DNA of 64,000 nt from Phialocephala subalpina. Lineage: Eukaryota > Ascomycota > Leotiomycetes > Helotiales > Mollisiaceae. The notes under the pieces are model-generated. The model searched no databases. It saw nothing but the letters and a program-made list of their open reading frames with translations, and had not been told where the DNA came from. Both the position numbers and the translations under genes were made by a program. Of the stretch, positions 32,868 through 45,771 are shown piece by piece. Each line of letters begins with the position of its first letter. Position 1 is the first letter of the stretch. The stretch is from assembly GCA_900073065.1 (NCBI GenBank), contig FJOG01000001.1, positions 3,818,455 to 3,882,454 of the forward strand. The letters run 5' to 3'.

Positions 32868-35595
32868 TCAAAACCAATCAGCTCGCTTCCGTCCCCACCA
32901 TGAAAGGGTATTGATATTTGGGTCTGGTGGGGCTGGAACTCCCTCTTCCTCTTCAGCAGGAATGCTCTTTTCTCTAATTGCTTGCAGGCGTATTAGAACA
33001 GGCTTCACATCTCTTTCATAATTACTCAACGACACGAGCCAAGCCCAATCTCTGAAGGGCAACCCGCGTCGATACTTGAGGTAAATAAATATGAGAATAA
33101 ACAAAATCTCCTGAAAACATTCTGTCAGATACTCTCGTGTAGTTACTCAACGAGTGCACGACCAAGCGAGGGATGTTTTGCTTACAGCTGTAAATGAACT
33201 CAAAAAGGGTCTCCAATCGAAGCCTGAAAACAGGCTGGCAAAATTGGCTGGAATAAGAATGAACACGCAGCCACCTAGAGCAATCATGGTCATGAATGGG
33301 TGACTGGACTGGCCGTGGGAGATCCAAGGATATTTTATATCTCCTCGCAGAAAACGTGTGAGGGGAGGATCGAAGGTTCTTTCCTCGTTCAATCTATCCT
33401 GATGACGCTTTATGCTATCGATATTGAGTCAGCTAACGAAGATAGGGGTGCGGTATAATTATCTTCTCACCAATAGAAAAAGCGGATAAATGCCCAGCAC
33501 TCGCAAGCCCAAACTATGACACATGATAAAGAAGAAGAAGTGTAAAGCACATCAAAAATCTGGTATGAAATTAGCTTTTAATATTTATTCCTCTGAGAAA
33601 AGTACTAACGATGGCCTTGGGCTTTTCAGGTAGATAACTTAGGAACGGGAAGCCGATGAACACAGAAGTAGCTAGCAAGGCACTCAGAGGAACTCGACGA
33701 GTCCTGGTCGTTCGACCAAATACTCCCCAGGCGGAGCGACTTGTACGAGTTAGGCCAAACAAAGTTCGAGATCCCACATAAAGCTGTGTGTTAGCTGCAT
33801 TGAGGGCAGTAAAAACGATGAATGCTGTAACGACATCTGAGAAGTGGTTCCAGTTCACACTCTGCGCAGCAAATACGAATGCAGAATTGGACTTAGGATT
33901 GGCACACACTGCGGGAGGAGCAGCTCCAGGGATTGTCCAAGGTTGTGCTGGTAGGCATGGGTCCGTGGAATCTACGCTGAGAGCGATCATAATTGCAGCC
34001 AGGATGTATACGAAGCCTACCCCAATTGGTACTTTAGTAGCGGGTATTTTCAACCTTGTGATTGGTATATGTCGCTTTGGTATAACTTGGCCTTCCTCGC
34101 GTGCTCCTGGGGCAACTTCTCTTGTGGAGGCCTTCGCCTCGAGTGCCGTAGCAGCGGTTATCTCGATGCCGACAAAGGCAAAGACTGCCATGCGGAAGGA
34201 CATACTGGTTGCCATCAATATGTGCGCTACGGCTTCGAAATTAGTACTCACAGAAATGCAACTGCTTGGTTCTTGGTAGCTGAAGCATCAAAATGACTTC
34301 CATGCCACCCTAACCCACATAGTCAGTGTTTTCGCTCAACATTACCAGCCGAGATTATTAACATACTGCTACCTACACTCTCCCCCTCTTTGTTTCCTGT
34401 GATAATGTTTAGCTGGCTATATCAACCTGGACTGTAGAATGAGTTACTCTCTATGATAGTGCCAAATGTCGACGTGATGATCACAAAGATGAACAGCAAC
34501 TTCGTGCTACCGCCAAAGAGCTCAATCCATGCATAAACCTAGTTGAAATGTCAGAGCCCGCAGATGGTGCAATTCCGGAGAATTCAAGAGAGGAAATGGC
34601 CAAAGGGAGCCAATGACATACCTGGACTCCTAACGTGTTGACGAAGAAAAGAATAATCGGAATACCTGATAATAACAGGAATCCTTTAAGGTAGTGATCG
34701 GCTGACCAAAACGCAACTTCATTCGCAAGAGTCACTGTGATGGCAGCAAAGCCCGATGAATAAGAAAACCTAGATAGATAAGAACTGTTAGTACATAAGG
34801 ACTACATCATAGTCTATGCTGGAGGAGATCTAGCAGGATAAGAAGAAAGCGCATTAGGTGACAAAATAAGAGGCTCTTCCATCAACTTCACTTACCAATA
34901 AGCAATACCAACAGCCGTACCCAGATCTTCATCAACGAAAGACTTTACAAATTCTGTCAAGGCTCCGGAGATAGGCCAAAGACAGAGCATTTCAGCCACA
35001 CCTTGCATTACGGCCCAGGTTAGAAGGCCCAGGCCGGCGAATGAGAATAGTAGCACATAAGGCCCTCCCAAGCGAAGTATTGAGCCACCTTGCACATAGA
35101 ATCCAATCCCTAATGTACCGCTCAATGAAATAACCTAGCATTTGTTAGCCTTGTAGACTTCAGACTGAGCATAGAAACCGACAAAAATATGGTACCACTC
35201 AAGCACACGACTAGAAGGAATATCAGCACCGTGACTTTGTTCCAAGAGGTGGGCAATTTTTCTTCGAATACTTACTTTACTTTTCGTCTTTCGTCAAAGC
35301 TGGGCTCGGCTTGCTCCCTTGGTGGTGCTAGAGGGCCTTGGGCCGGCCTTTGATGGCCCTGATCGGCTGGGTGTTGTGCTTGCATTTGTGCCTTGTCAGC
35401 CGTAGATTCTCCCGTAGATACCCCCGAAGATCCGGCAATTAGAACAAGCTCCATCGCAAGTTCGGTCGTAGATGCACCCTTCAAAGTTTTATCGTTTCCA
35501 TACCAATCGATGTCGTTGGAAAAATCCCGGGCTCTGCAACGGTCGTCGGCATCAGGCTCTTGAGCTGAACCTGTGACCTGGGCTTGGTCTCGCAT
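32868..35595 (-). CDS. Amino-acid permease (AAT/APC family)
   Basis: Minus-strand exons: 35276-35595; unresolved small exon; 34896-35134, 34622-34769, 34448-34538, 34367-34396, 34252-34309, 33610-34204, 33471-33559, 33186-33414, 32868-33110. From 35134 onward the exons sum to 574 codons in one frame. Landmarks of fungal amino-acid permeases: SLSGTLGIGFYVQGG, MLCLWPISGALTEFVKSF, GIAYWFSYS, VYAWIELFGGSTKLLF, FAFVGIEITAATALEA, and NAANTQLYVGSRTLFGL. About 12 membrane spans with a charged N-terminal tail. The junction after 35276 needs an exon of length 1 mod 3; a 28 bp exon at 35207-35234 with GT-AG borders restores frame but is not compelling. If no such exon is used the gene is broken. It should import amino acids at the plasma membrane. 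Confidence 0.78.
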
Positions 35596-36196
35596 CCCAC
35601 AGTCCGAAATGACAAAAAAAAGGTTTGGGATTCCTTGAAGTATACTGATGAGAGCAAAAAACCGTTTATACGGCTCTCTAAATTGTGCGGATGGAACAAA
35701 AGCTGAATGGTAACCTGGATGCGGACTCGACGCTGGGCAAATGAAAATATTGAAAGTAAAACAATGTTTGTCCTTGTTGCGATTGATGACGGGGACATGA
35801 AAACGAGACTAATATCACCGCCCTTCCAGGGCTCTTCACTTCAGCTGGGCGTCAAGGGGCTGCGAAGTGTCTCAAAACTGCGTCGCCGCTAAGCCTCATG
35901 CTGGCTTAAATCAGGTCGCCGATCTTCGGCGCCCAGAAGTGCTGTCGATTTGACCGTTGGCGAATGCAGGGAAGCTATAATTCGGTGAAATAATGAGGCT
36001 GCAATTCTGTCTAGTGTCGGGCACAGCCTGGCTAGCGCACGTTAATTTATTGGGCATACAAGCTGCGAGTCATACCAGAAATGTGGTGGTTTAGGCATGC
36101 GACACTGCCTCTTTAAAGAAGCAAGTGATCCTGATATCCTAGCAGCACTTCGGTAGTAAGAAGCATCGACAAAGCATATGATATTCAGTTGACGAA
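35596..36196. other. Intergenic, divergent promoters
   Basis: About 600 bp between the permease start (minus) and the small gene (plus). No gene recognised. Confidence 0.45.
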
Positions 36197-36634
36197 ATGG
36201 CCAGTCAAAGACAAAGTCTCCCAGAGAGATACTGGAGTGAAGATAAAATAGCAGCGGTGCTCATCCAGCTTTTCCCACCAAACATACAGGAGTATCAAGG
36301 CTTCTACAACAGGCAGAAAAGAATTCTTAAAACGAGAGATTCAAGAAAAGTCTTTGACATCTGTGTAAGTAAAGCCTTTGGAGAATTGCTCGAGTACTGA
36401 TAGAGTGTGAACTCAGTGCAATAACGAGATCTTTTCGTTCACGGTTCCCAAGCTTCTGACCGAGGTATGGAATCTTGCTTTACTACAGAAAATGCGAATG
36501 ATTGTTTCTAACCAAACACTTCATAGGATGAGATTGAGTGAGTTGAAGCTACTTTTTATAAAATTAAAAATCTAACTAGCATCATCCACAGCCTTATGAG
36601 GACTGATCGCCATCAAGCAAGTTCAAGGCAGTGA
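36197..36634 (+). CDS. Small hypothetical protein
   Basis: A spliced frame: 36197-36364, 36417-36464, 36527-36537, 36592-36634 gives 89 residues; using the stop at 36541 instead gives 76. All introns have good GT-AG borders (52, 62 and 54 bp). The peptide is basic in the middle (RQKRILKTRDSRKVFDIC) and ends with LLTEDEI. I do not recognise the family. It lies 240 bp upstream of the CorA-like gene on the same strand. Confidence 0.5.
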
Positions 36635-36870
36635 AAGTAGGGATTGTATCCTGTTATCTGAGACCAGGGTCGGTTGGTGGCGTGTAAATGAGTTCCGAAT
36701 CGTGTCTAGCGTAATTGGGGAAATTCCGCCTGGTCTGCCTCCTGCAGCGCCGTGACTGAGCATCCAAGCTGAGTTTGTAACGGGAAAACCTGAAGCCGAG
36801 ACGAACATTCAAATACAATTTTTCTGTACTATTCACAAAAAAAATTCATTTCCAATAACACTCCTTTGAT

Positions 36871-38478
36871 ATGGAAAAGATTACAGAGAAATCTTCCGCG
36901 CAGAGCGAAGTTAGAGAAATTTCAGACGTGAAGGCGAGCCCCGTTTATGACGAGGCCCAACAGACCGCAGAACCCAACTTGAACCCATTTCTCATAACAG
37001 ATAGCCTAATCATACATCAAAATAGAGGCGGAGATAAGCTTAAAGCAAAATGCTCTAAGGCTGTGTCTTGTGAAGCTGAAAATAATCAACCAGAAAGAGT
37101 TTCAACAACGTCGAAGCCGCTGTTTAATTGCGATGCTCTGAATCGATTTTTGGATCACAGCCCCAAGGATTCTTACTCTCTAAGAGTAATGTAAGTAATG
37201 TCGCTCCCTTTATGGAAAAATCTAAGAAGAACTAGACATATCTGCCAGTCGGGTTCTTGGTCAGATCTAAGTATCGACGACCAAACTCTCCAGCGGGTGA
37301 TCGTGCACCATGATCTCATGCCCGAGCTAACGGAGCTCACATCATTGTTTTCTTCAAAACGATTAGCAATTGAAGAGGCCTTTTCTGGCCAATTGCTAGA
37401 CCAGGACTCTGCTACAACACTATGTAAGAGCTGAGAGCGTTTTGATGAACAAAAAGCTTACAATCTTGCTAGCGATAGGATACGTTATGAAGTACCCTGA
37501 ATGCAAGACATTGTCAAAGGGTAAATCTTGGGTCATTCGTCAGATTGGTATCTATCAGCAATACCTCAAGTCTACGGGAAATTCAATTTGGGTGCTTCTG
37601 CACTGCGAGCCAGATTCTTCAGGGCAAAAGCTTGTCACCTCAGTGCTGGAAGATGGGCAGAAGTGTCTCTCGCTGCAAAAATATCCTATAGAGATTCATC
37701 TTCTCCTTATGTCGATCTATCTGCAGAAGTGGAGAGAGTACATGTCCTTCTACGAGACAGAGCTACTGCAAAAGGTGAGTTGACGTCGTGTTCTCCTCCT
37801 CTGGCCACTCTCTAATCGTTCCAAAAGACAAACACAGTCATGGGTGCTCGGCTCATCGACCTCCCATTAATATCGCACCCCACAATCTCCAGAGTTCATT
37901 TTCTATCAGCTCATTTCTCATCCCTCCCCTCGATCCTCGCTCACCAAAAATCAATCTTCCGGCTTCTCAATGACAAGCTGAAGAATATGACCACTTTTGA
38001 GGATCGGCATCGAAGGCAACTGAGTCATTACTCATCACTGGTTGACTCCTACGCATCCAACACACTTGCTCTTCAGGTCAAATGTGCAAGTCTGCTGCAA
38101 TTTGTCGTCGATTCCATCGGTATCAATAACCAGTTGACGGCTCAGAAGCAGAACGAGCTTATGATAAAGATGGCACAGACGACGGCGAATGATTCGGAAT
38201 GTATCAAGATCATCACGATTGTTACTTTGCTGTATTTGCCAGCTTCGTTTGTTGCGGTAAGCTCGTTCCTAGAAGTTGAGACGCAAAATACTGATCCAGG
38301 GTAGACGTTCTTTGGTATGCAGTTTTTCCAATTAGATGCCTCGAAATTATGGATATTCTTTAGCTTAGCCTTCTTCTTGACCGTTCTCACGATGTTGGGG
38401 TATTGGTGGTTTATCCGGAAACCCCGGAGAAGGGAGGACAGGGAGGACAGTGACAGTGTTGGTAGTGACATGGTGTGA
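36871..38478 (+). CDS. CorA-like membrane protein
   Basis: Five exons: 36871-37190, 37236-37423, 37473-37774, 37828-38256, 38305-38478; 1413 bp, 470 residues. The long cytoplasmic N-terminal part ends in a helical region (QLSHYSSLVDSYASNTLALQ) and two C-terminal membrane segments: a first ending LLYLPASFVATFFGMQFF and a second, WIFFSLAFFLTVLTMLGYWW. Bacterial and mitochondrial CorA/Mrs2 Mg2+ channels have GMN between these helices; here the motif is GMQ, common in the divergent fungal CorA-like family. Transport function is therefore uncertain. The last residues are acidic and Ser-rich. Confidence 0.82.
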
Positions 38479-38564
38479 ATGATGTAGAGGACTGGAGTTC
38501 AAAATCTTCCAAACACAATTAGAATTTTGAGATAGATAAATTGTTTTGTTACACGGTTCATTCT

Positions 38565-39414
38565 TCAAACTCGGCCATTACGCTCTGCGATAGGTCGAGA
38601 AATCTGCCTCACAAACCCTGTCCCATCCAATCTAGCGACCAAAATGTGCATCCCACCATTCAAAGTTGCAGCAGCGTCTCTGCCAGCCCGCCAGTTCGTA
38701 CACTCTAAATCGAGCACGAAATCAAAGTGGAGCTTCCCCATCTTGTCCTTGAAATTCATGTTCCTTCTCAATGGAGCGAACAGGGCCTTGACCGTACCCT
38801 TGTTGCGCTTCTCGCGTCCAATAAAAATCCAGCGATCTTCTTGAGGAACCGGTATAATGTCGAGGAGTTGGATATCGAGTTCTTGGCTTGCCCAGTCAAT
38901 GGTTGCGGCAGTTTCGTCCAGCCCAAATTGAGCGATTGTTCTCGTAAACGTGACGCTGAAAATGGAGGGCTGTGGTTCTGTGACTGGAACAAATGCGGTA
39001 TCCCAGATCTCGTCAACGTCAAAATCGCCCTAAATTAAATTAAACTTCAGCACAACGATGAACTTTTGCTCAGAAAGACATATAGCATACCTTTATAAAA
39101 CGCCCGTTTCTTTTCACCTCAGTTGCGGAGAATTGGCCATCGTCCGTCCTCGGCCAGCTGTAGAACATTTTTCTTGTCTTGTCCTTGTCTTTCTTGGGAA
39201 GGTGCGAGAGTGCGGTGAACAATTTAGAGTCGGCCGAGAATTGCATGCCTTGTATGTCTACAATATCAAGTTCCCGATCGTCTCTTGGGGGATTCAAGAG
39301 ATGACTTGGCCATGGCAGAGTTGGTGCGTCTTCGTTGTGTGAAGGTGTTGGAGGCGTTGATGCATTTGCCGATCGTCGACAGAGGTCTGCCGTGGATCTT
39401 GGTGACTAACTTAT
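38565..39414 (-). pseudogene. C-terminal part of split kinase/propeller-like gene
   Basis: Minus-strand exons 39091-39414 (the last five bases being the target-site copy) and 38565-39029. The frame continues exactly from the part at 46002-48354: reading across the excised element gives ...GPLDTS, one TAG, then SPRSTADLCRRSANAS and on to DREL DIVDIQGMQFSADSK, ending at 38565. The encoded region is rich in beta-strand-like segments (DRWIFIGREKR, MHILVARLDG) and resembles the regulatory tail of large fungal kinases. The TAG right at the insertion border may be a RIP-type C-to-T change. Confidence 0.75.
39410..39414. repeat. Target-site duplication, left copy
   Basis: CTTAT next to the left LTR; the right copy reads CTTGT. 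One G-to-A transition separates them. Confidence 0.7.
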
Positions 39415-39644
39415 TATCAGTTGCGGAAGCGGCTGGAGGCAAAATGTATGGTATTGATGTCAAATCTGTCTGTCTAGCTAAGTGGAAATGTCTGCTTGAT
39501 ATAGTGCTCTTATTGGAACATCGGAATTAGGCTAAACCGCCTAGTGAAACGATGCGTAACTAATGATGCGGCTTCATGCCAATATGCTACAATTTCCCCA
39601 TCGCATTGAGACTATTATCACAGATTACGAGTCCTCAATTGACA
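39415..39644 (-). repeat. 3' LTR of copia element (230 bp)
   Basis: Differs from the other LTR at 15 positions by my manual alignment, all transitions. Ends TGTCAATTG ... CAACTGATA on the minus strand; the final A-T pair probably was CA before mutation. Confidence 0.9.
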
Positions 39645-40214
39645 CACCCCTTAAGAAGGCTAGCTTGTTGGTCTTTCTAAACTTAAAAGAGTGTTTAAGA
39701 GCTGTAGAAACAACGCCCAGGTAAGAAAGCAGCAAAGTGATCAAAAGAGTGAAGACTATAATGTTACGAACATAGTTCATGTCTAAAGAGAATGTCAAGG
39801 AAATCGCGTAGTCTCGAAAACAGTAGTAATTTAATATTAAAACGCGAGAGTGAATGAAAATCGGAATATAATGGAAACACGCGTCGAGCGCGTCGAGAAT
39901 GCATTGGACATTATAATCGAAACAAGCAATATTGGATTGCCCGGAAATATACTTTACTATAGTGAGGTAGTGGCAGTTGCAATGACTATTTGAACGGGGT
40001 CGACGACAAGCTTTTAAGGGTTAATCAAGTGCTTAATATCGATAAGATTAAAGTGTTTGAGGAAAGATTCGTGCTTTTGGCGTGGTAGGGCCTTAATGAG
40101 ACCGTTTGCGATCATTTTATTAGTGCCGATCCATTTGACGTTAATGGCTCCGTTTTTTGTCTGCTCGCGCAACCAGTGCTAGTGGATATCGACGTGTCGT
40201 AGTTTTGTGACTAG

Positions 40215-40805
40215 NNNNNNNNNNNNNNNNNNNNNNNNNNNNNNNNNNNNNNNNNNNNNNNNNNNNNNNNNNNNNNNNNNNNNNNNNNNNNNNNNNNNNN
40301 NNNNNNNNNNNNNNNNNNNNNNNNNNNNNNNNNNNNNNNNNNNNNNNNNNNNNNNNNNNNNNNNNNNNNNNNNNNNNNNNNNNNNNNNNNNNNNNNNNNN
40401 NNNNNNNNNNNNNNNNNNNNNNNNNNNNNNNNNNNNNNNNNNNNNNNNNNNNNNNNNNNNNNNNNNNNNNNNNNNNNNNNNNNNNNNNNNNNNNNNNNNN
40501 NNNNNNNNNNNNNNNNNNNNNNNNNNNNNNNNNNNNNNNNNNNNNNNNNNNNNNNNNNNNNNNNNNNNNNNNNNNNNNNNNNNNNNNNNNNNNNNNNNNN
40601 NNNNNNNNNNNNNNNNNNNNNNNNNNNNNNNNNNNNNNNNNNNNNNNNNNNNNNNNNNNNNNNNNNNNNNNNNNNNNNNNNNNNNNNNNNNNNNNNNNNN
40701 NNNNNNNNNNNNNNNNNNNNNNNNNNNNNNNNNNNNNNNNNNNNNNNNNNNNNNNNNNNNNNNNNNNNNNNNNNNNNNNNNNNNNNNNNNNNNNNNNNNN
40801 NNNNN
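40215..40805. other. Assembly gap (591 N)
   Basis: A run of N in the RNase H part of the retroelement. Open frames across it are artefacts. Confidence 0.99.
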
Positions 40806-41210
40806 CTTCGGAGAGTCCTTCATCATAAAACGAACGGTCTGTAGGTTATCGCAGTGGATCACGTCGTCGTTAGGAAAATTTAGGCTGATGGCACTAAAGA
40901 ACCTGTGCCACTATAGTAGCCACGTGCAAGTTAGAGCGAGAGCCTTAAGCTCTACTTCCGTTGTAGACGTAGAGACCGTATTTTGCCGACCGCTTTTCCA
41001 ATCGATCGTACCACCGAATAGTTGGAAGATATATCCTCCGGTGCTTTTGCGAGTGTCGAGGTCGTCAATTAGAGAGGCGTCGCTTATAGCTCTTTAGAGA
41101 TCTACGACCGAGCTCATCGTTGGAGTTAGGGTAGACGCGCGTACACCCCCGAGCTTAAGAGCTAAGTATTTCGTATTCTCGAGGTAGTCTAGTAGGTCGT
41201 TGGCAGCTTA

Positions 41211-42131
41211 TTAGTGTTTAAGTGCTGGGTTCGTATGAAACGTTGCTAATAGTGAAGTGGCGTATACTGTATTTAGTCGGGAGATCGTAGTTGAGTAAGT
41301 CTCGGAGCCGCAGATTTGTTGGTAGGCCTCGATTTCCGTAGGAGTGGCCTGCTTTTGATTTCGAACGAAGATTCTCGTAGGGTCGATGGGAACTTTGGGT
41401 GCTTTCTTCGTAGATGGTTTCTTAAACCGTTTAACTATTTTGTCGATATACGCGTTTTGGTAGAGCCAGATTTTGCGCGCTATTTTGTCTCTCACGATTC
41501 GTATGCCTAAGAACTACTTCAGCTTCCTTAGCTCTTTCATCTCATATACTGCCATTAGCTTCGATCGAAATTCTTCGTAGGCTGATCGATCTCGCTGGTG
41601 ATATAGGACACAGATATCGTCGACATAGAAGAAGACTATAAGCTTGTCGCTGACGAAAAGATAAGCGCATTCGAGCACAGGCTTTAGGCTAAAGGTTTTG
41701 CACTTAGCGGAGATGTCGTTGAACCACAGAATTGGTGACCGCACTAGGCCGTAAAGGGCCATATTGAGCTTGAGTTTCTTATTAGAGACTTTGTATCCAT
41801 CGGGGAAATTGGTGTAGATCAACTCGTCAATTTGTACTTGGCCGAAAGCGTTGATAGCGTCGAATTGTTCCATCTCCAAATCGAAGTAAATAGCGATTGC
41901 CATTAAGACTCGAAATACTCGAGCTGCTAGCGTTGTAGCGTAGGTTTCCTCAGGTTTGTGCTGTTGCAAATCTCCCTTAGCAATTAGCCGTGCTTTGTAT
42001 TTGAGAAGGTATCCGTTTGTATTAAACTTGTAAGTGAGCACCCACATAAGTGGTAGACTAGTTGGCTTTAGTGCTGCTTTATCGACTATTTCGAACGTGC
42101 TTTTCTCGATCAGTTTAACGTATTCTTGCAA
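41211..42131 (-). pseudogene. Copia reverse transcriptase remnant
   Basis: Two adjoining minus-strand frames (41514-42131 and 41211-41495). The first shows the RVT_2 features WVLTYKFNTNGYLLKYKARL, TYATTLAARVFRVL, MEQFDAINAFGQ, ALYGLVRSP, and the catalytic FFYVDDICVL. The second continues the connection domain. A stop separates them, so no active enzyme is made. Confidence 0.9.
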
Positions 42132-43544
42132 TATGGCAGCCTGAAAGCCAGTAAAGTGAGGGTGTCGTTTGAGATCGTAGACGTTCTTTAGCGCTAGAGG
42201 GAGTTCGGTTCTATATAGACGCCGATGTGTCTAGCTAGTTGCTAGTACAATAGCAGCATGGAAAGCTGACGCGTATTGGAGTCGTTGGATAAAGTGGAGA
42301 CGTTCTACTTACTTGCGGACGCGTTTCCCTATTTGTATATGCTCTTATAGAAGATCTATTGAAACTAGATGGGTCGGTTTCTTCGGGTAAATAAGTGCGG
42401 CAGATGATGCTGCAGACTGAGTTGTGTCACGAGATTTCGATGTTTCCGTAGAGATTGAGTCGTTCGATGGACCGTTACTAGGGTCGATAGTGAGATCATT
42501 TGGAGTGTGTGTGCGTTCGGTAAGATTGTCTTGTGATAGTTGTTTTGGCCTAAAGACAGATGATGGTTGTGATATCGAGACGTCGGGAACATTGGTTGCA
42601 ACCGGCAATTGCGTAGGTTTTGGTGTAAACTCCGGCGTAGACTCTAGCGTTCTGAGCTGTTGAGGTTGCTGTATTTCAGAGGTGTCTTTGATAACGACAG
42701 TATTACCGGGAGCGTCGATCGAACGTTCGTATTCTGCTCCTACTTTAAGAGGCTCTAGGATAAAGTCGTTGTAGTCGACCTCGGGAATGTCTGTCAGTTC
42801 TATGATCTCGACCAGTTGTAGGGTCTCGATTTCTGTGAGCGTAATCTCGTCTTTTGGGTCATAGAAAGAAGACTCATCGAACGTAACGTCGCGCGTAGTA
42901 ATTACGCGTCGTAGGAGTGGAACCCATATGAGGAAGATGTTCGTTCCTTTGTAGCTAATTAGCTAACCAATCTAAACACGTGCTTCTAATTTGTCGAGTT
43001 TTAAGAGGTTTTTCTTCAGTGGAAACGCTTTGCAACCGTAGGCTCGTAAATGAGCAATGATTGGCTTTGGGTCTTTAATTCCTAGGTATTATTGGAGGAA
43101 ACCGAGTAGTGTTTTCTAGTCCAATTGTCGCGTAAGTAATCTATTTAAAAAATAGCTAGTTGATATCGTAATATACGGATGTAGGTGAGTAAGTAATTTA
43201 GCGCCAATCCTTATAATTCTCGACCGGCTAATAACTACCCCCTTAGCACGTTCTGTAAGACCGTTCTAATTATAAGTATTAAATGCTATCTTTTGTATTT
43301 TAATCCCTTTTTCATTTTAAATCAGTATAGTCTATTGTTCCTCAAGTCCGGTCTATCCGTCCATTTTTATAATTACAATCGTAAATCTTTATTTTCTTTT
43401 GATATATTTAATTAGTCGTTTAAAAGTAGTAACGATAGTAGATTGTTTGAGGTTCGGTAGCGCAAAAACAAAGTGCATATAGTAGAAATCACAATGCGTG
43501 TGCATCATTTTACTTTCATCGTTAAGTCTTTCCGTTATATAAAC

Positions 43545-44354
43545 TTAGTCTACGCAGAGCGTATAAAATGGTCGGTTGCCGCGAGTGTAAAGGCGTCTAG
43601 AAATAATCTCTTTAGCGTTTCTAAGTCTATAAGTCTCGCAAATATAGCTTCGATCGTATTTCGTAATAACTTTAACTCCGCGGGTGTTTATTTCGAGGTG
43701 GTTAATTACTTCGTAGTAGAGATGTCCGAGACGCTTGTACCAGTCCTCAGTAGTGCCCATAGCTTAATTGAGGGGTTTGTGAGAATTCTAAGCAGCGTTA
43801 ATAATTTGTTCGTAATCTAGAGGATTATACTCGAGTGTGTATTGCCTATAGCGGAAAGGAGTATAGCAAATCATGCATTTATTCTCTTTAAGAATTAAGT
43901 GCTCCGTGTTTTAATAAGTTCTTTGGCGCACTAAGTATTGTAAAGAGATAATATTAGTCTAGAAACTAAGATAATAAGCCACGTTTTTGAACGTAATAGA
44001 CTTGCTACGAAAGAAACTAGGGCACTTTATAATAATAGTAATAGTGCCGTATTTTAAGATGGCCACTTCCTTATTGCCGGTATAGACTACTTCGTTAATC
44101 CCTACGGGCCGGAAGGCGTTGAATCGTTTATAGCTATTGCAAATATGAATCGTCGATTTAGAGTCTAAGATAAAACTATTCTTAAGCTCGTAGTCGCGTT
44201 GTATGATTAGAAATGCCGCATAGAGAGAGTGTTGGAGTGCCGCATCGGCTAGAATTGTAATGTTTTCGAGTGTGTTAAAAGTGGCAGAAAGCGACGTAGT
44301 AATTAGTTCGCTTAGCCTATTAGCGTCGAATCTGGCAGAAAACCGTGTATCCAT
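43545..44354 (-). pseudogene. Copia protease and pre-integrase remnants
   Basis: Minus-strand frame 43959-44354 carries FILDSKSTIHICNSYKRFN, matching the copia aspartic protease site where DSG is expected; the Gly is replaced. Frame 43545-43760 (WYKRLGHLYYEVINHL, ICETYRLRNAK) is the HHCC-type gag-pre-integrase region. The integrase core from about 43450 to 42650 is too broken to read. Confidence 0.7.
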
Positions 44355-44762
44355 TGGCTCGGCAATAGGTTTCTCCGTCCCGAGAAAATCGTTAATGTTT
44401 ATACTCGAGGTGCCAGCACTATAAACAGTATAACCTCTCCCCGGATTTGCGTCGACTAAGAGTAGTAGTTTGCTCCCACTTATTCTAGAGCTATTATTAG
44501 CGTTACTATTATTGTTTGCCGTCTTATTATTCCGTTTGCGAAGAAATTTAACTTTCCTAGTAATCCTTCGATTGTTCTCGCACGCTTCTTCGATTAGCCT
44601 TTATTTCTCCGAATTTGGCTTCTACTCCTTAAATTGCTTCGCGTCGATAATATATAGGCAGTTTTCGTACCGGTAGAAGTCTCCGCAAATACAAGGACTC
44701 ATGGGTTTCTTTGAGGCGTCTCGACCGTTGAGCGTTGCCGGTTGAGGAGAATCGTCTTAGTC

Positions 44763-45600
44763 TTAAGTTGCAATAAAAGCATTATATCGTCCGCGTGCTG
44801 GTTTTACGTTATAGCGCCTCCAATTATAATATTTGCGAAAGAGCGTTTTGAAATCAGTAGAGAGTAGTCTATCCTCGTCCAGTAGTTTAGAGAGCTCGAG
44901 ACTAGTAAAGTCGAGTGCAATATCTCGAATTGAATTCAAGAATTTATAGTGAAGTCGATCACCGGTCATATTAAGGTGCTTAATCTTCTTCCCTTTGTCG
45001 TGGATAGTACGCCACTGCCTAAGAGTAGTATCCATATCTATTGAGTTTTTAGTAGTTATAGCCAGTCTATTCTATGAGGTGGTGATCTACTATTCCCGTG
45101 CTTGTTTTATAGGGGCAAATTCCTATTGTAAATTGAGCATCATCTCATGTAAATTTTTACAGCCTTCGCAGTATATCCAGTTATTTCTATAGATAATACT
45201 ATAGATGTGCTTTCGTATACCGCTAAGAGTTAAACGTTAATTATCTTAGAGTTTTTTCCGGTAGTTGTAATCACTTATCTCTTATCGCATGGCTTCTCTC
45301 TCGTTTTCGTCGAAATTTGAGTATTTAGTAAGTCGTGTAATTGCTCTTATATCTCCAATTACTGGGACTAAGATCGAGACATAGAATTCCGAGGGTTTTG
45401 GCTTAATTGGCTCGTCATAGTCTAAGATCGGAACTTCCTCTGTAGATACTTTAGGGTCTATGTATTTCCAGATGTCTTCCTTTATAGTAGTGGCTTTAGT
45501 GGATTCTAGGAAATCGTCCTAATTTGTTTCATCGACTAGGATAATCACGTTTCTTTAGATATTAGCCATTGGTGAGGAGTGTGTGTCTTACAACGAAGTA
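44763..45600 (-). pseudogene. Copia gag remnant
   Basis: The best frame is 44763-45035 on the minus strand (RQWRTIHDKGKKIKHLN, KFLNSIRDIALDF). It sits where gag belongs, between the 5' LTR and the protease, and the rest is broken by stops. Confidence 0.5.
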
Positions 45601-45771
45601 TAGTAGGGTTACGCTAGTAAAGTTGGTAATAGCGGTCGAGGCGTCTTAGTAACGGGTAACGCTGTTTATACGTTTTCGAGGGAGATTTGAGTGGAAATAC
45701 CGAACGAGGGATAGCGCAATAGTCACAGATTAAGTGATTGATAAGTGGAGAAGAGTGATAGTGCTGATAAC

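Noticed and set aside
40179..41097. Long open frames spanning the second N run
   Set aside because: Same artefact; the real content is the RNase H end of the retroelement.
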